From: UKL13-2 sp038206765 | GTDB taxonomy: Bacteria; Pseudomonadota; Gammaproteobacteria; Burkholderiales; Usitatibacteraceae | Reading direction: 5' to 3' | DNA length: 64,000 nucleotides | Assembly: GCA_038206765.1 (NCBI GenBank) | Contig: JBBRAM010000002.1 | Location: forward strand, 124,001-188,000 | Part shown: positions 36,706-46,193 of the stretch, piece by piece | Layout: each line of letters starts with the position of its first letter | Numbering within the stretch: the stretch's first letter is position 1 | Program-made: the position numbers and the translations under genes | Notes under the pieces: model-generated | Told to the model about the DNA's origin: nothing | Databases searched by the model: none | The model's input: only the letters and a program-made list of their open reading frames with translations

Positions 36706-37827
36706 CTATTTTGTTTGCCGCAATGTGCGCTTGAACGCGTGACCTGCTGCGTCAAACAAATAGCAAAATTCAGTTGGTAATCCCAGCTTCAACACATCAC
36801 CCTGTTGCACCCGCGAACGTCCGTCGAGCGAACAGGTGAGCGCATCTTCGACGCCTGGAAAGGCAAAATATGCTTGGGTTGAACTGCCCAGCGACTCCAC
36901 AAACGTGACGGTGGCCTCCACCTGGTTGGTGTCGCCCGCTGCCAGTGGGCCTTGATGAAAATGCTCCGGCCGGATGCCGAGCACGACCTTGTCACCCGCT
37001 TTGGCATTGGTCGCTGCTGCATCAACATTGCAACGAATCTGCGCGCCGCTGGCTAGTTTGATCTGCGCGTGCGCCGCATCGCCTGACACAAATTCGGCAT
37101 CAATAAAATTCATACGCGGCGAACCAATGAAACCGGCAACGAATTGATTGATCGGGTGTTCATACAACTCGAGGGGCGTGCCAACCTGCTCAATCTTGCC
37201 TGCCGATAACACGACGATGCGATCGGCCAAGGTCATCGCCTCAACCTGATCGTGGGTCACATAAATCATCGTGGTTTTGAGTTCTTCATGCAGCTTGGCG
37301 AATTCATAGCGCATTCGGACGCGCAGCGCCGCATCAAGATTCGAGAGCGGCTCGTCGAATAAAAATACCGCCGGTTTCCGTACAATAGCGCGGCCGATTG
37401 CCACGCGTTGGCGCTGGCCGCCGGATAAATCCTTGGGTTTGCGATCGAGCAAATGATCGATGTTTAAAATCTTGGCAGCGCTGTGCACCGCGGTTTTGAT
37501 TTCGGCATCGGACATATTGGCGAGCTTCAGTCCAAACGCCATATTGTCGAACAGGTTCATGTGCGGGTAGAGCGCATACGATTGGAACACCATTGCAATG
37601 CCGCGCTCGGCGGGCGGCACATTGTTGACGGTCCGGCCGGCGATGGTCAGCGTGCCACCGGTAATATCTTCCAGGCCTGCAATCACGCGCAATAGCGTGG
37701 ACTTACCGCAGCCGGAAGGGCCGACAAAGACCATAAATTCGCCATCGCGCACCTCCAAATTGATGTCGCGCAGCACCTGCGTTTGGGCGAATGCCTTTTC
37801 AACATTCGTAAGCCGAACGTCCGCCAT
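36706..37827 (-). CDS. malK: ABC transporter ATPase, MalK/UgpC (CUT1) family
   Basis: 373 residues. Walker A GPSGCGKST at 36-44, Q-loop FQSYALYPHM, signature LSGGQRQRVA from 134, Walker B VFLFDEP 154-160, switch histidine in IYVTHDQVEAM, then the C-terminal regulatory OB/TOBE domain to about 370. Energises the MalF/MalG permease. First gene of the minus-strand operon, with a good ribosome site (GAGGAG 6 bases before ATG). Its TOBE domain resembles those that bind MalT or enzyme IIA in enterics, but no such partner is in the window. Confidence 0.95.
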   Translation of the reverse strand: MADVRLTNVEKAFAQTQVLRDINLEVRDGEFMVFVGPSGCGKSTLLRVIAGLEDITGGTLTIAGRTVNNVPPAERGIAMVFQSYALYPHMNLFDNMAFGLKLANMSDAEIKTAVHSAAKILNIDHLLDRKPKDLSGGQRQRVAIGRAIVRKPAVFLFDEPLSNLDAALRVRMRYEFAKLHEELKTTMIYVTHDQVEAMTLADRIVVLSAGKIEQVGTPLELYEHPINQFVAGFIGSPRMNFIDAEFVSGDAAHAQIKLASGAQIRCNVDAAATNAKAGDKVVLGIRPEHFHQGPLAAGDTNQVEATVTFVESLGSSTQAYFAFPGVEDALTCSLDGRSRVQQGDVLKLGLPTEFCYLFDAAGHAFKRTLRQTK

Positions 37828-38325
37828 ACTTTCTCCTCGTGACCACCGATGTTAGCGGTGATGTCGTTATTTTTGAGTTATTCCTGATGCGGTAATTCTT
37901 TTACCCATGCTGATTTGGACGCTCTTTGGAATCTCTGAAAACAGCTGAATATGTAGAAAGAGTAACCTGTTTTCACTTATTTTTCAACGCGGTAAAATTA
38001 GAATAAACGAAAAATATGAATAATCTTCAATAAGTTATGCGAATTTTTACCCTTCCCGCAAATAAAAAATGTAGCGAAACTACATAAAACTGCCAAAAGT
38101 ACCGAAACTGCGTTAAACTTTTAATCGGATTGCCAGAAATGTAGCAATGAATGCCCTTTAAAGCTGGTGCCTTAGCACCTTAGCGCTAAATTCCGTTAAC
38201 AGTAACTTGCGCTAACTTGGCACTCCACGCTTGTGCTGCTTTTGTTTTATTTGCTTTTCCTGTATCGATTTCTGCCCAAACTTGATTGAAGTTTAACGTT
38301 GCCCATATTAACTTTCAAACGGACC
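37828..38325. promoter_or_regulatory. divergent control region of the alpha-glucan island
   Basis: 498 bp between malK (minus) and glgP (plus). A+T-rich, no gene. Contains the inverted repeat at 38069-38085 and further ATGTAG half-sites at 37951 and 38139, plus CGAAACTGCG at 38103. Exact promoter boxes could not be assigned. A short hairpin TTAGCACCTTAGCGCTAA lies near 38172. Confidence 0.6.
38069..38085. promoter_or_regulatory. putative operator: ATGTAG-CGAAA-CTACAT
   Basis: Perfect 6-bp arms around a 5-bp spacer (17 bp). It lies 241 bp from each of the divergent start codons, so it is at the exact middle of the region. Half-sites ATGTAG also occur at 37951 and 38139. The sequence would suit a dimeric regulator of both arms. 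No known regulator consensus is claimed. Confidence 0.55.
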
Positions 38326-40869
38326 ATGATGAAAATCACATTGCCGATCACCTTCAGCCGCACAAAGTCTGCCCAGACTGCACTTTCTGCCCAATCTGTC
38401 CCAGCGACGGCCGCGTCGGTGTCCGCCTCAACTAAAACGCCCGATGCCGTGCGCGAGGCGTTTCAAGCGGCGTTCGGACGTGAGATCGCATCGGCTGCGT
38501 CAGCAGACGTAGCACCGACCCGCGATGCCTGCCTCCGTGCCGCCGCGGTTGCCTGCCGCGAGGTGTTGGCTGCGCGCTGGGTCAATACCCAGGCAGCAGA
38601 CGCACGCTCGCAAGCCGGTTCGGGCTCGACGCAGCGCCGTGTGCATTATTTGTCGATGGAATTTCTGATGGGCCGCGCACTCGGCAACGCCTTGGCCGCG
38701 CTGGGTTTGGAGGGCGAGGTTCGGAAAGCGATCGAAGCCAATGGTGAATCGCTCCCCGATATTTTGGAACGAGAAGCCGATGCTGCGCTTGGCAATGGCG
38801 GCTTGGGTCGCTTGGCCGCGTGCTTCCTGGATTCATTCGCGGAAGTCGGCTTGCCCTCGTTTGGCTATGGCCTTCGCTACCAATACGGCATGTTCGCGCA
38901 ACGCATTCAAGACGGTCGTCAGGTAGAAGAACCTGATGACTGGATGCGTGCCGGTAACCCGTGGGAAGTTCTGCGCCCCGAGATGCGCTACCTGGTTGGC
39001 TTTGGCGGCCGTGTTGAAGTCGATGGCGGCATGCATCGTTGGGTGCCGGCGGAACGCCTGATTGCCCAAGCTTACGATTTTATTGTGCCCGCGCATCACA
39101 GCGAGCGTGTGTCGACGCTGCGCCAGTGGCACGCCAGCGCCGAACGCACCATTGATTTCACCGCGTTTTGTCGAGGTGATTTGATGGGGGCAGCGAGTCA
39201 TCGGGTAGCCGCGGACGCGCTTAATTGGGTGCTTTATCCGGACGACAGCACGGCGGCTGGCCGCGAGCTGCGCTTAAAACAAGAAGCATTTTTAGTCAGC
39301 GCATCGCTGCAAGATGTCATCGCCCGCCATCTGCGGGAGCACGATAATTTAGACAATTTGGGGAAGTCCAACGCGATCCATTTAAACGATACGCACCCCG
39401 CTTTGGCACCGGCCGAATTGATGCGCCTGCTGCTTGATGAGCACGGCATGGGCTGGGATCAGGCGTGGAAAATCACCCGCCAAGCGGTTTCGTATACCAA
39501 CCACACCCTGATGCCCGAAGCGCTGGAGACGTGGCCGGTGAGCATGTTCGAGGCGCTGCTGCCGCGCCACCTTGATATCATTTATCAAATTAACGATTAT
39601 TTTTTAGATGCCGTCCGCGCCCGTTTCCCCGGCGACGAAGCGATGGTTGGCCGGGTTTCACTGATTGACGAAAGCAATGGCCGCCGCGTGCGCATGGCTG
39701 CACTGGCGATTGTCGCTTCGCATAAAGTGAATGGCGTATCAGCGCTGCACTCTGAGCTCATGGTGCAGACTATTTTTGCTGATTACGCCAAGCTCTATCC
39801 GGATCGCTTCCACAACGTGACCAACGGCGTAACCCCGCGCCGCTGGCTCGTGCAGGCCAATGTGGGACTCTCCAATTTGCTCGACAGCCGCATTGGCGCT
39901 GGCTGGCGGCAAGATTTGATGCAACTTGAATCTTTAAAACCAATGGCTAAAGATGCAGAATTAGGCCGTGAGTTTTTGGCCACCAAACGCCAAAACAAAG
40001 AACGCCTCGCTGCCGTGATTCGCCGCGATCTCGGCATTGTGATCAATTGCAATAGCTTGTTTGATGTGCAGATCAAGCGTATCCATGAATACAAGCGCCA
40101 GCTGCTAAATGTGCTGCATGTTATCGCGCGCTACCAAGCCATTGTTGACAACCCGAGCGCGAACTGGACGCCGCGTACCGTTATCATCGCGGGCAAGGCG
40201 GCATCGGCGTATCAAACCGCGAAACTGATTATTCAGCTCACCCACGATGTGGCCCGCGTCATCAACAGTGACGCCCGCGTTGGCGATAAGTTAAAGCTGG
40301 TTTTCTTACCGAACTACGGCGTGAGCTTGGCCGAAACCATCATTCCGGCAGCGGATTTAAGCGAGCAAATTTCGACTGCTGGTACTGAAGCGTCGGGCAC
40401 CGGCAATATGAAATTCGGCCTCAACGGCGCGCTCACCATCGGCACATGGGATGGCGCGAATATCGAAATGGCAGAAGCCATGGGTGAAGAAAATATGTTC
40501 GTCTTCGGCCTGCGCACCGAAGATGTGAAAAACATGAAAGAGCTGGGCTACGATCCCAAGCTGTTTGTCGAGCAAAACCGGCAATTAAAACGCGTCATCG
40601 ACGCCATCGCTCAAGGTGATTTTTCACCCGGCGATAACCAGCGCTACCGTCAGTTGACCGATAATCTACTGCATCGCGATCAATATATGCTGATGGCCGA
40701 TTTTGCCGATTACGTCGCCACGCAAACGAAGGTTGACGCGCTCTTTGCGAATCCGACACAATGGGCGGAACGTGCATTGTTGAATGTGGCCAGCATGGGA
40801 AGCTTCTCGGCGGATCGGACGATACGCGAATATGTTGAGAAGGTTTGGTCGCCTGCTACGTTGAAGTAA
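38326..40869 (+). CDS. glgP: glycogen/maltodextrin phosphorylase
   Basis: 847 residues from ATG 38326 (ATG 38329 equally possible; TTG 38299 is open but lacks a ribosome site; ACGGA precedes the ATGs). GT35 family. Releases glucose 1-phosphate from alpha-1,4-glucan ends. Landmarks: RRVHYLSMEFLMGRALGNAL, EEPDDWMRAGNPWEV, NDTHPALAPAELMRLLLDEHGM, YTNHTLMPEALETWP, FDVQIKRIHEYKRQLLN, and the PLP lysine K696 in GTGNMKFGLNGALTIGTWDGANIEM. N-terminal 40 residues are Ser/Thr/Ala-rich and poorly conserved. Starts the plus-strand arm, but 755 bp with repeats separate it from glgB. Confidence 0.96.
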   Translation: MMKITLPITFSRTKSAQTALSAQSVPATAASVSASTKTPDAVREAFQAAFGREIASAASADVAPTRDACLRAAAVACREVLAARWVNTQAADARSQAGSGSTQRRVHYLSMEFLMGRALGNALAALGLEGEVRKAIEANGESLPDILEREADAALGNGGLGRLAACFLDSFAEVGLPSFGYGLRYQYGMFAQRIQDGRQVEEPDDWMRAGNPWEVLRPEMRYLVGFGGRVEVDGGMHRWVPAERLIAQAYDFIVPAHHSERVSTLRQWHASAERTIDFTAFCRGDLMGAASHRVAADALNWVLYPDDSTAAGRELRLKQEAFLVSASLQDVIARHLREHDNLDNLGKSNAIHLNDTHPALAPAELMRLLLDEHGMGWDQAWKITRQAVSYTNHTLMPEALETWPVSMFEALLPRHLDIIYQINDYFLDAVRARFPGDEAMVGRVSLIDESNGRRVRMAALAIVASHKVNGVSALHSELMVQTIFADYAKLYPDRFHNVTNGVTPRRWLVQANVGLSNLLDSRIGAGWRQDLMQLESLKPMAKDAELGREFLATKRQNKERLAAVIRRDLGIVINCNSLFDVQIKRIHEYKRQLLNVLHVIARYQAIVDNPSANWTPRTVIIAGKAASAYQTAKLIIQLTHDVARVINSDARVGDKLKLVFLPNYGVSLAETIIPAADLSEQISTAGTEASGTGNMKFGLNGALTIGTWDGANIEMAEAMGEENMFVFGLRTEDVKNMKELGYDPKLFVEQNRQLKRVIDAIAQGDFSPGDNQRYRQLTDNLLHRDQYMLMADFADYVATQTKVDALFANPTQWAERALLNVASMGSFSADRTIREYVEKVWSPATLK

Positions 40870-40870
40870 A

Positions 40871-40935
40871 CGCTAGTATCTGCGGGCATTTTGAGCCAAA
40901 AGTGGCTGGAAATGCCTGACGGTGCTGGGATTTCA
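40871..40935. repeat. dispersed hairpin repeat, copy after glgP
   Basis: Begins one base after the glgP stop. Near-perfect hairpin 40885-40916: GGCATTT-TG-AGCC, loop AAAAGT, GGCT-GG-AAATGCC. No T tail, so a terminator role is uncertain. Matches the family pattern CTAGTAT...GCCAAAA...GAAA. Confidence 0.7.
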
Positions 40936-41093
40936 TATTTTTCTGCAGCGGTGTGTACCAAAAATCCATTACGCCGACCGAAAGAGAGCTTGGTAAACAA
41001 TGAAAGATACCCAGGGGCGCTTTGCTTGTCCGGACTACGAGTGCGTAGGTTAGACATTGACGTTGATGAAAATTAGTTGGATGAGGGAGTTGT

Positions 41094-41443
41094 GTGTTTA
41101 AAACTATTTTCAGTGTTGCGATATTTCTGGCATTGACAGGTGAGTTTTTTTGGGATTTTCGCAATGCGGTAGTGCTCACAATGTCAGTTTGTTTACGGCG
41201 CTTGGCGTTTTGGCAGCCATATTTGTTGCAGCTACCTTTTTTTGGGTGGGTTTTAAAGAAAAAAATCGGCAGCCGTTAAAGCGCAACCGTCGCAGTTTTG
41301 GAACAGTTATTTTTACGTTATCTTTACTGTTTGGTTGTTCAATATTGAATACGATTGGATGGGTTGTGTACTACTCACCAACTTCCGCGACAGAGGCAAT
41401 TCAGGAATTTAAAAATGGCATAACAGGATTGCGGTGTGGGTGA
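41094..41443 (+). pseudogene. frameshifted small membrane or lipoprotein gene
   Basis: GTG 41094 has GGGAG 5 bases upstream and starts a signal-like peptide MFKTIFSVAIFLALTGEFF. After a run of seven T (41145-41151) this frame reads into poor sequence and stops at 41279, while the -1 frame immediately reads GFSQCGSAHNVSLFTALGVL..., with two hydrophobic helices (about TALGVLAAIFVAATFFWVGF and FGTVIFTLSLLFGCSILNTI) and stops at 41443. One additional T would join both into a 116-residue protein. Either a pseudogene, a phase-variable locus, or a sequencing error in the homopolymer. Family not recognised. No other gene in 40870-41623. Confidence 0.55.
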
Positions 41444-41493
41444 AGGCAAGCGCCGCCGGGGTGACCGTCGCAAAATGAAATATTAAAACTAAA

Positions 41494-41553
41494 CTCCAAT
41501 ATCGATGCGCCGCCTGAAGCAAAAATACCTTGAAACGCTTGCCAGCACTAGCG
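41494..41553. repeat. dispersed hairpin repeat, copy upstream of glgB
   Basis: CTCCAATATCGATGCGCCGC...GAAACGCTTGCCAGCACTAG. It is 3' of the frameshifted gene and about 70 bp before the glgB start. Its right end is the clearest example of the GCCAGCACTAG terminus. Confidence 0.6.
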
Positions 41554-41623
41554 CTCAGCTTAGGAAATGTTCACCCACTCAACATCGCTCGAAACTGCAG
41601 CTATATAAAAAAACCATCCAGCC

Positions 41624-43819
41624 ATGCTTAACGAACCCGACGTAAAAGCCCTCATCGAAGCACGCCATACCGACCCATTTTCGGTGCTTGGCCTGCACGC
41701 GGATGCGGATGAAAAGTTGTGGGTACGTGTCTTCCTTCCCGGCGCAATATCAGTTACGGTGCTTGATGCATCCACTGGAAAGCCGCTTGTAGCCTTGTTG
41801 TTGAGGCATGTTGATGGATTATTTGAGATGCATATTCCGCGTCGGCGGGTGCGTTTTGATTATCGCCTTCGCGTGGTTTGGGCGGATGGATCCAGCGGTG
41901 TTTACGCGGATGCTTACAACTATGGCCCGCAGTTAGGTGATGATGATTTGCGCGAGTTGAACCAGGGCACCCATCTGCGTCCATACCTAGTTCTCGGTGC
42001 GCATGCTAAACAATTTGATGATGTGCGCGGTGTTTGTTTTGCTGTCTGGGCACCGAACGCGAGGCGCGTTAGCGTGGTGGGCAACTTCAATAGTTGGGAC
42101 GGTCGCCGCCACCCGATGCGGTTGCGTCACCAAGCAGGAATCTGGGAAGTCTTTATTCCGCATGTGGCGGAGGGGGATTTTTATAAATTTGAAATTGTTG
42201 CAGCCAACGGCGATGTGCTGCCACTCAAAGCCGATCCGTACGCGTTTGCTGCACAGCTGCGCCCTGAAACGGCGAGCCGCGTGACCGCACTTCCGGATGC
42301 GAAATCATTATCCAGCTTTCGCGCCCAAGCCAATTCGCGGCAATCGCCGGTGTCGATTTACGAGGTGCATCTCGGCTCATGGAAATACGGCACGCATGAA
42401 CCGATTGCCGGCAAATATCCCACTTGGGATGAACTCGCCGCATCGCTACCAGCCTATGCTGCTGATTTGGGTTTTACCCATATTGAGCTCATGCCCGTGA
42501 GTGAGCATCCGTTTGATGGCTCTTGGGGCTATCAAACGCTGGGATTATTCGCGCTCACCGCACGCTTCGGGCCACCGGAAGGGTTTGCACGGTTTGTTGA
42601 TGCATGCCATCAGTGCGGCCTCGGTGTGCTCATTGATTGGGTGCCCGCGCATTTTCCGTCCGATGCGCATGGGCTTGCGGAATTTGACGGTACTGCGCTC
42701 TACGAATATGCCGATCCGCGCGAAGGCTTTCACCGCGATTGGAACACGCTGATCTACAATTTTGGCCGTACCGAGGTGCGCAACTTTCTCGCGGGCAATG
42801 CATTGTTTTGGATGGAGCGTTATGGCGTGGATGGATTACGCGTCGATGCAGTGGCGTCTATGTTGTACCGCGACTATTCGCGCAACGCGGGAGAATGGAT
42901 TCCCAACGCAAACGGCGGGCGCGAGAATTTGGAGGCGATTTCGCTTTTTAAAAGCATCAATGAAATAGTCGGAGAGCATGCGGCTGGCGCGATCACGGTT
43001 GCCGAAGAATCGACTGCGTTTCCCGGCGTTTCAGCGCCCACATTTGCCGGTGGCTTGGGCTTTCACTACAAGTGGAATATGGGTTGGATGAACGATACCT
43101 TGCGCTATATGAGTGAGGACCCGATTCATCGGAAGTTCCATCACGACAAAATGAGCTTCGGGTTGGTTTATGCATTCAGCGAAAATTTTGTGCTGCCGAT
43201 TTCGCATGATGAAGTAGTGCATGGCAAAGGCTCGATGCTGCAAAAAATGCCGGGCGATGATTGGCAAAAATTCGCCAACCTCCGCGCCTACTATGGCTTT
43301 ATGTGGGGACACCCCGGTAAAAAATTATTGTTCATGGGGCAAGAGTTTGCGCAGCCGTTCGAATGGAATCATGAGGCCGAGTTGCCTTGGGGCGTGCTCA
43401 ATGACTCGCGCCATCGTGGCATCCAAAATTTGGTACGCGATTTGAATAAACTCTATCGTGAAAAACCGGCACTGCATCGGCTTGATTGTGACGCGGCGGG
43501 TTTTGAATGGTTGATGTCAGACGACGCCACAACATCGGTGTTTGCGTCGCTGCGCAAGGACGAGCATGGCAATCAAGTGATCGTTATCAGCAATTTCACG
43601 CCGGTGCCGCGCGTGAACTATCGGCTGGGCGTACCGGATGGTGTGGACGGCTGGATAGAAGCATTGAATACCGATTCCGAACATTATGGCGGCAGCAATT
43701 TAGGCAATAGTGCACGTATATTGCAGGCCGAAGCCGCCGCCGTAAATGGGCGTTCGCGCTCCATCATCGTAAATCTGCCGCCATTGGCAACCTTATTTCT
43801 AGTGCCCGTCAAACTTTAA
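41624..43819 (+). CDS. glgB: 1,4-alpha-glucan branching enzyme
   Basis: 731 residues, GH13 subfamily. Forms alpha-1,6 branches in glycogen. Full two-part N terminus: N1 domain (residues 1-100, ALIEARHTDPFSVLGLH) and CBM48 (about 120-215, VCFAVWAPNARRVSVVGNFNSWDGRRHPM), then the catalytic barrel with PVSEHPFDGSWGYQ, nucleophile D408 in GLRVDAVASMLYRDYSR, acid E461 in VAEEST and the ISHDEVVHGKGSM region, and a C-terminal beta domain. First of a probable glgB-glgX pair (33 bp apart). Confidence 0.97.
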   Translation: MLNEPDVKALIEARHTDPFSVLGLHADADEKLWVRVFLPGAISVTVLDASTGKPLVALLLRHVDGLFEMHIPRRRVRFDYRLRVVWADGSSGVYADAYNYGPQLGDDDLRELNQGTHLRPYLVLGAHAKQFDDVRGVCFAVWAPNARRVSVVGNFNSWDGRRHPMRLRHQAGIWEVFIPHVAEGDFYKFEIVAANGDVLPLKADPYAFAAQLRPETASRVTALPDAKSLSSFRAQANSRQSPVSIYEVHLGSWKYGTHEPIAGKYPTWDELAASLPAYAADLGFTHIELMPVSEHPFDGSWGYQTLGLFALTARFGPPEGFARFVDACHQCGLGVLIDWVPAHFPSDAHGLAEFDGTALYEYADPREGFHRDWNTLIYNFGRTEVRNFLAGNALFWMERYGVDGLRVDAVASMLYRDYSRNAGEWIPNANGGRENLEAISLFKSINEIVGEHAAGAITVAEESTAFPGVSAPTFAGGLGFHYKWNMGWMNDTLRYMSEDPIHRKFHHDKMSFGLVYAFSENFVLPISHDEVVHGKGSMLQKMPGDDWQKFANLRAYYGFMWGHPGKKLLFMGQEFAQPFEWNHEAELPWGVLNDSRHRGIQNLVRDLNKLYREKPALHRLDCDAAGFEWLMSDDATTSVFASLRKDEHGNQVIVISNFTPVPRVNYRLGVPDGVDGWIEALNTDSEHYGGSNLGNSARILQAEAAAVNGRSRSIIVNLPPLATLFLVPVKL

Positions 43820-43852
43820 CGATTGCCTTTATCGCCGGTTCCATAGACAGAA

Positions 43853-46039
43853 ATGAATTTCCATCTACCTGAAAAAATATTAGCGGGCCATCCCGATCCG
43901 CTTGGCTCGACTGTGCGGGATGGCGACGTTAAAGACGGCGGCGTTAAAGACGGCGGCGTTAATTTTGCGGTCTTTTCTGAGCACGCCAGCAAAATTGAGG
44001 TTTGTATTTTTGACGGCAGCGGCGTGCGCGAGTTGCGGCGTTACGCGCTGCATGGCCCGGTTGACAGCGTGTTTCATGGTTTCCTGCCGAATGTGGGCGT
44101 GGGACTTGTTTATGGCTTGCGTGCACATGGCGCTTATGCGCCAGAGCAGGGCGATCGCTTCAACGCGAATAAATTGTTGCTCGATCCTTACGCCAAAGAA
44201 ATCGTCGGCAAATTTAGCGGGCGCGCGGAGCACCACGGTTATCAGCTTGGCCATCCGGATGGGCCTCGGTCATTTGATCAGCGGGACAATGCGCTTTATG
44301 CGTTGAAAGCGCGGGTGCCCGGGGTGCCGGAGTCCGCAGCGCCGAAGGTTGATACGGTGGTTTCAACCCGCGCAGCAATCCCTCGTGTCAGCGCCAAAGA
44401 TATCGTGCTTTACGAAGTCCATGTCAAAGGCTTCAGCAAGCTGCACCCCGATATTCCGCCCGATTTGCGCGGGACCTATGCAGCACTCGCGCATCCGGCG
44501 GCGATTGCCCATTTCAAATCGCTAGGGGTGACGACACTGTCATTACTCCCGGTGCAATACGCAGTTGATGAACCGGCATTGGTGGATCGCGGCCAAACCA
44601 ACTATTGGGGCTACAACACGCTCGGATTTTTTTGCCCCGATCCGCGCCTGAGTGGCCAGCCAGATGATCCGACTGCAGTCATCCACGAATTTCGCGAGAT
44701 GGTGAGTACGCTGCATGAGCACGGCTTGGAAGTTGTGCTCGATGTGGTCTACAACCACACGCCGGAGGGCAATGAATTTGGCCCGACCTTGAGCTTTCGC
44801 GGCCTTGATAACCGTAGCTATTACCGCTTGCAGCGCGATGATCATTCACGCTCTGAAAACCTCACCGGCTGCGGCAATACGCTCCACGCGGCTCATCCGC
44901 GCGTGACGCAATTCGTATTGGATTCGCTGCGCTATTGGGTGGATATCATGGGCGTGGATGGCTTCCGATTTGATCTGGCGCCGATCTTGGGGCGCGCCGA
45001 TTTTGGCTTCAAGTCGGATGCTGCATTTTTTACCGCACTTCGCCAAGACCCAGTATTGGCGAGGGTTCACATGATTGCCGAGCCGTGGGATGCGGGCCAC
45101 AATGGCTATCAAGTAGGGCGATTCCCGGCACGGTTTTTGGAGTGGAATGACAAATTTCGCGATACCGTGCGCAGCTATTGGCTGAACCTCGGCACGAGCC
45201 GCGGCGAATTCGCGCGACGCTTTACCGCATCGAGTGATTTATTCCATCACGGTCAACGCCGCCCCACTGCATCAATCAACTTCATATCTGTCCATGATGG
45301 CTTTACGCTCCATGATGTGGTCAGCTACAGTCATAAATACAATGACGCAAACGGTGAAAGCAATCGCGATGGGCGCGATGGTGAAGCATGCCGCAATTTT
45401 GGTGCAGAGGGCGCAACAGATGATGTGGCGGTTAACCGCTTGCGCCATCGGGTGAAGCGTGCGCTCGTCGCCACCTTACTGCTGGCCCAAGGAACACCGA
45501 TGCTTTGCGGGGGCGATGAGATCGGCAACAGCCAGCAGGGCAATAACAATGCGTATTGCCAAGATAACCCGACAAGTTGGCTTAACTGGCCGACGGTTTC
45601 CGATGATGATCGCGCGTTCAAACATTTCGTCGCGGAAGTTATTGCGCTCCGAAAATCTGAACCGTCCCTCACGCATGATCGCTGGTTTGTGCCGCATGCC
45701 AGCTGCGAGGGTGAACGCAGTTTGGTTTGGTTCACGCCTGCGGGCTCGGGGATGCAGGTACACGATTGGCACGATGGTGGTCAGCATGCGTTTGCCTGTC
45801 AGATTGATGCGTTTGCAGACGATAAACAAAGCGCAACATTGATGTTGCTGTTTAATCCGGACAGTGAACCACTTTCTTTTTCACTGGCGCAACACGGACA
45901 GCCGGAACGGCAACCCCACGATTGGTACATTGCCTTGGACAGCAGTGGCGAATGTTCACGCTCGAAAATACTAGCCGCCGCATCGCAATTGGTCATGCCC
46001 GCGCATTCGCTGGTCGTGTTGCGAAGTGCGACGCGTTAA
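43853..46039 (+). CDS. glgX: glycogen debranching enzyme GlgX
   Basis: 728 residues. Isoamylase-type GH13 enzyme removing the short branches left by phosphorylase. CBM48 at about 15-120 (GGVNFAVFSEHASKIEVCIFD), barrel with YEVHVKGFSKLHPDIP, NYWGYNTLGFFCPDPR, VVYNHTPEGNE, nucleophile D374 in GFRFDLAPILGR, acid E410 in MIAEPWDAG, and the FISVHDGFTLHDVVSY block, then a C-terminal domain. A tandem 15-bp repeat adds ten residues just before the CBM48 core (see 43925). A hairpin with direct repeats follows the stop. Confidence 0.96.
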   Translation: MNFHLPEKILAGHPDPLGSTVRDGDVKDGGVKDGGVNFAVFSEHASKIEVCIFDGSGVRELRRYALHGPVDSVFHGFLPNVGVGLVYGLRAHGAYAPEQGDRFNANKLLLDPYAKEIVGKFSGRAEHHGYQLGHPDGPRSFDQRDNALYALKARVPGVPESAAPKVDTVVSTRAAIPRVSAKDIVLYEVHVKGFSKLHPDIPPDLRGTYAALAHPAAIAHFKSLGVTTLSLLPVQYAVDEPALVDRGQTNYWGYNTLGFFCPDPRLSGQPDDPTAVIHEFREMVSTLHEHGLEVVLDVVYNHTPEGNEFGPTLSFRGLDNRSYYRLQRDDHSRSENLTGCGNTLHAAHPRVTQFVLDSLRYWVDIMGVDGFRFDLAPILGRADFGFKSDAAFFTALRQDPVLARVHMIAEPWDAGHNGYQVGRFPARFLEWNDKFRDTVRSYWLNLGTSRGEFARRFTASSDLFHHGQRRPTASINFISVHDGFTLHDVVSYSHKYNDANGESNRDGRDGEACRNFGAEGATDDVAVNRLRHRVKRALVATLLLAQGTPMLCGGDEIGNSQQGNNNAYCQDNPTSWLNWPTVSDDDRAFKHFVAEVIALRKSEPSLTHDRWFVPHASCEGERSLVWFTPAGSGMQVHDWHDGGQHAFACQIDAFADDKQSATLMLLFNPDSEPLSFSLAQHGQPERQPHDWYIALDSSGECSRSKILAAASQLVMPAHSLVVLRSATR
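43925..43963 (+). repeat. 15-bp in-frame tandem repeat in glgX
   Basis: Units at 43925 and 43940 are nearly identical (GACGTTAAAGACGGC, GGCGTTAAAGACGGC), followed by a partial third (GGCGTTAAT). They encode DVKDG-GVKDG-GVN. The third copy is the normal family sequence (GGVNFAVFSEHA), so the first two are an insertion by duplication. Confidence 0.85.
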
Positions 46040-46040
46040 G

Positions 46041-46090
46041 CAACACCGACAAAAGCAATACCGACAAAAGTGGAAACCTACTTTTGTCGG
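46041..46090 (+). terminator. direct repeat and hairpin after glgX
   Basis: Two 15-bp direct copies, CAACACCGACAAAAG (46041) and CAATACCGACAAAAG (46056). The second is the left arm of a strong stem: CCGACAAAAGTGG, loop AAAC, CTACTTTTGTCGG (46061-46090). There is no T run after it, so it could be a terminator, an mRNA-stabilising hairpin between glgX and malQ, or just a repeat product. Confidence 0.5.
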
Positions 46091-46193
46091 ACTGGTCAGC
46101 GATTAAATCGCTGGCAAAGCCAGATGATTTGATGATCAAAATTCTACGCAAAATCACTTAAATTCAACCAAAAACACTTGAAACACTAAAACC

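Noticed and set aside
40891..41076. small plus-strand frame after glgP
   Set aside because: Starts with TTG inside the hairpin repeat, no ribosome site and no features; not called.
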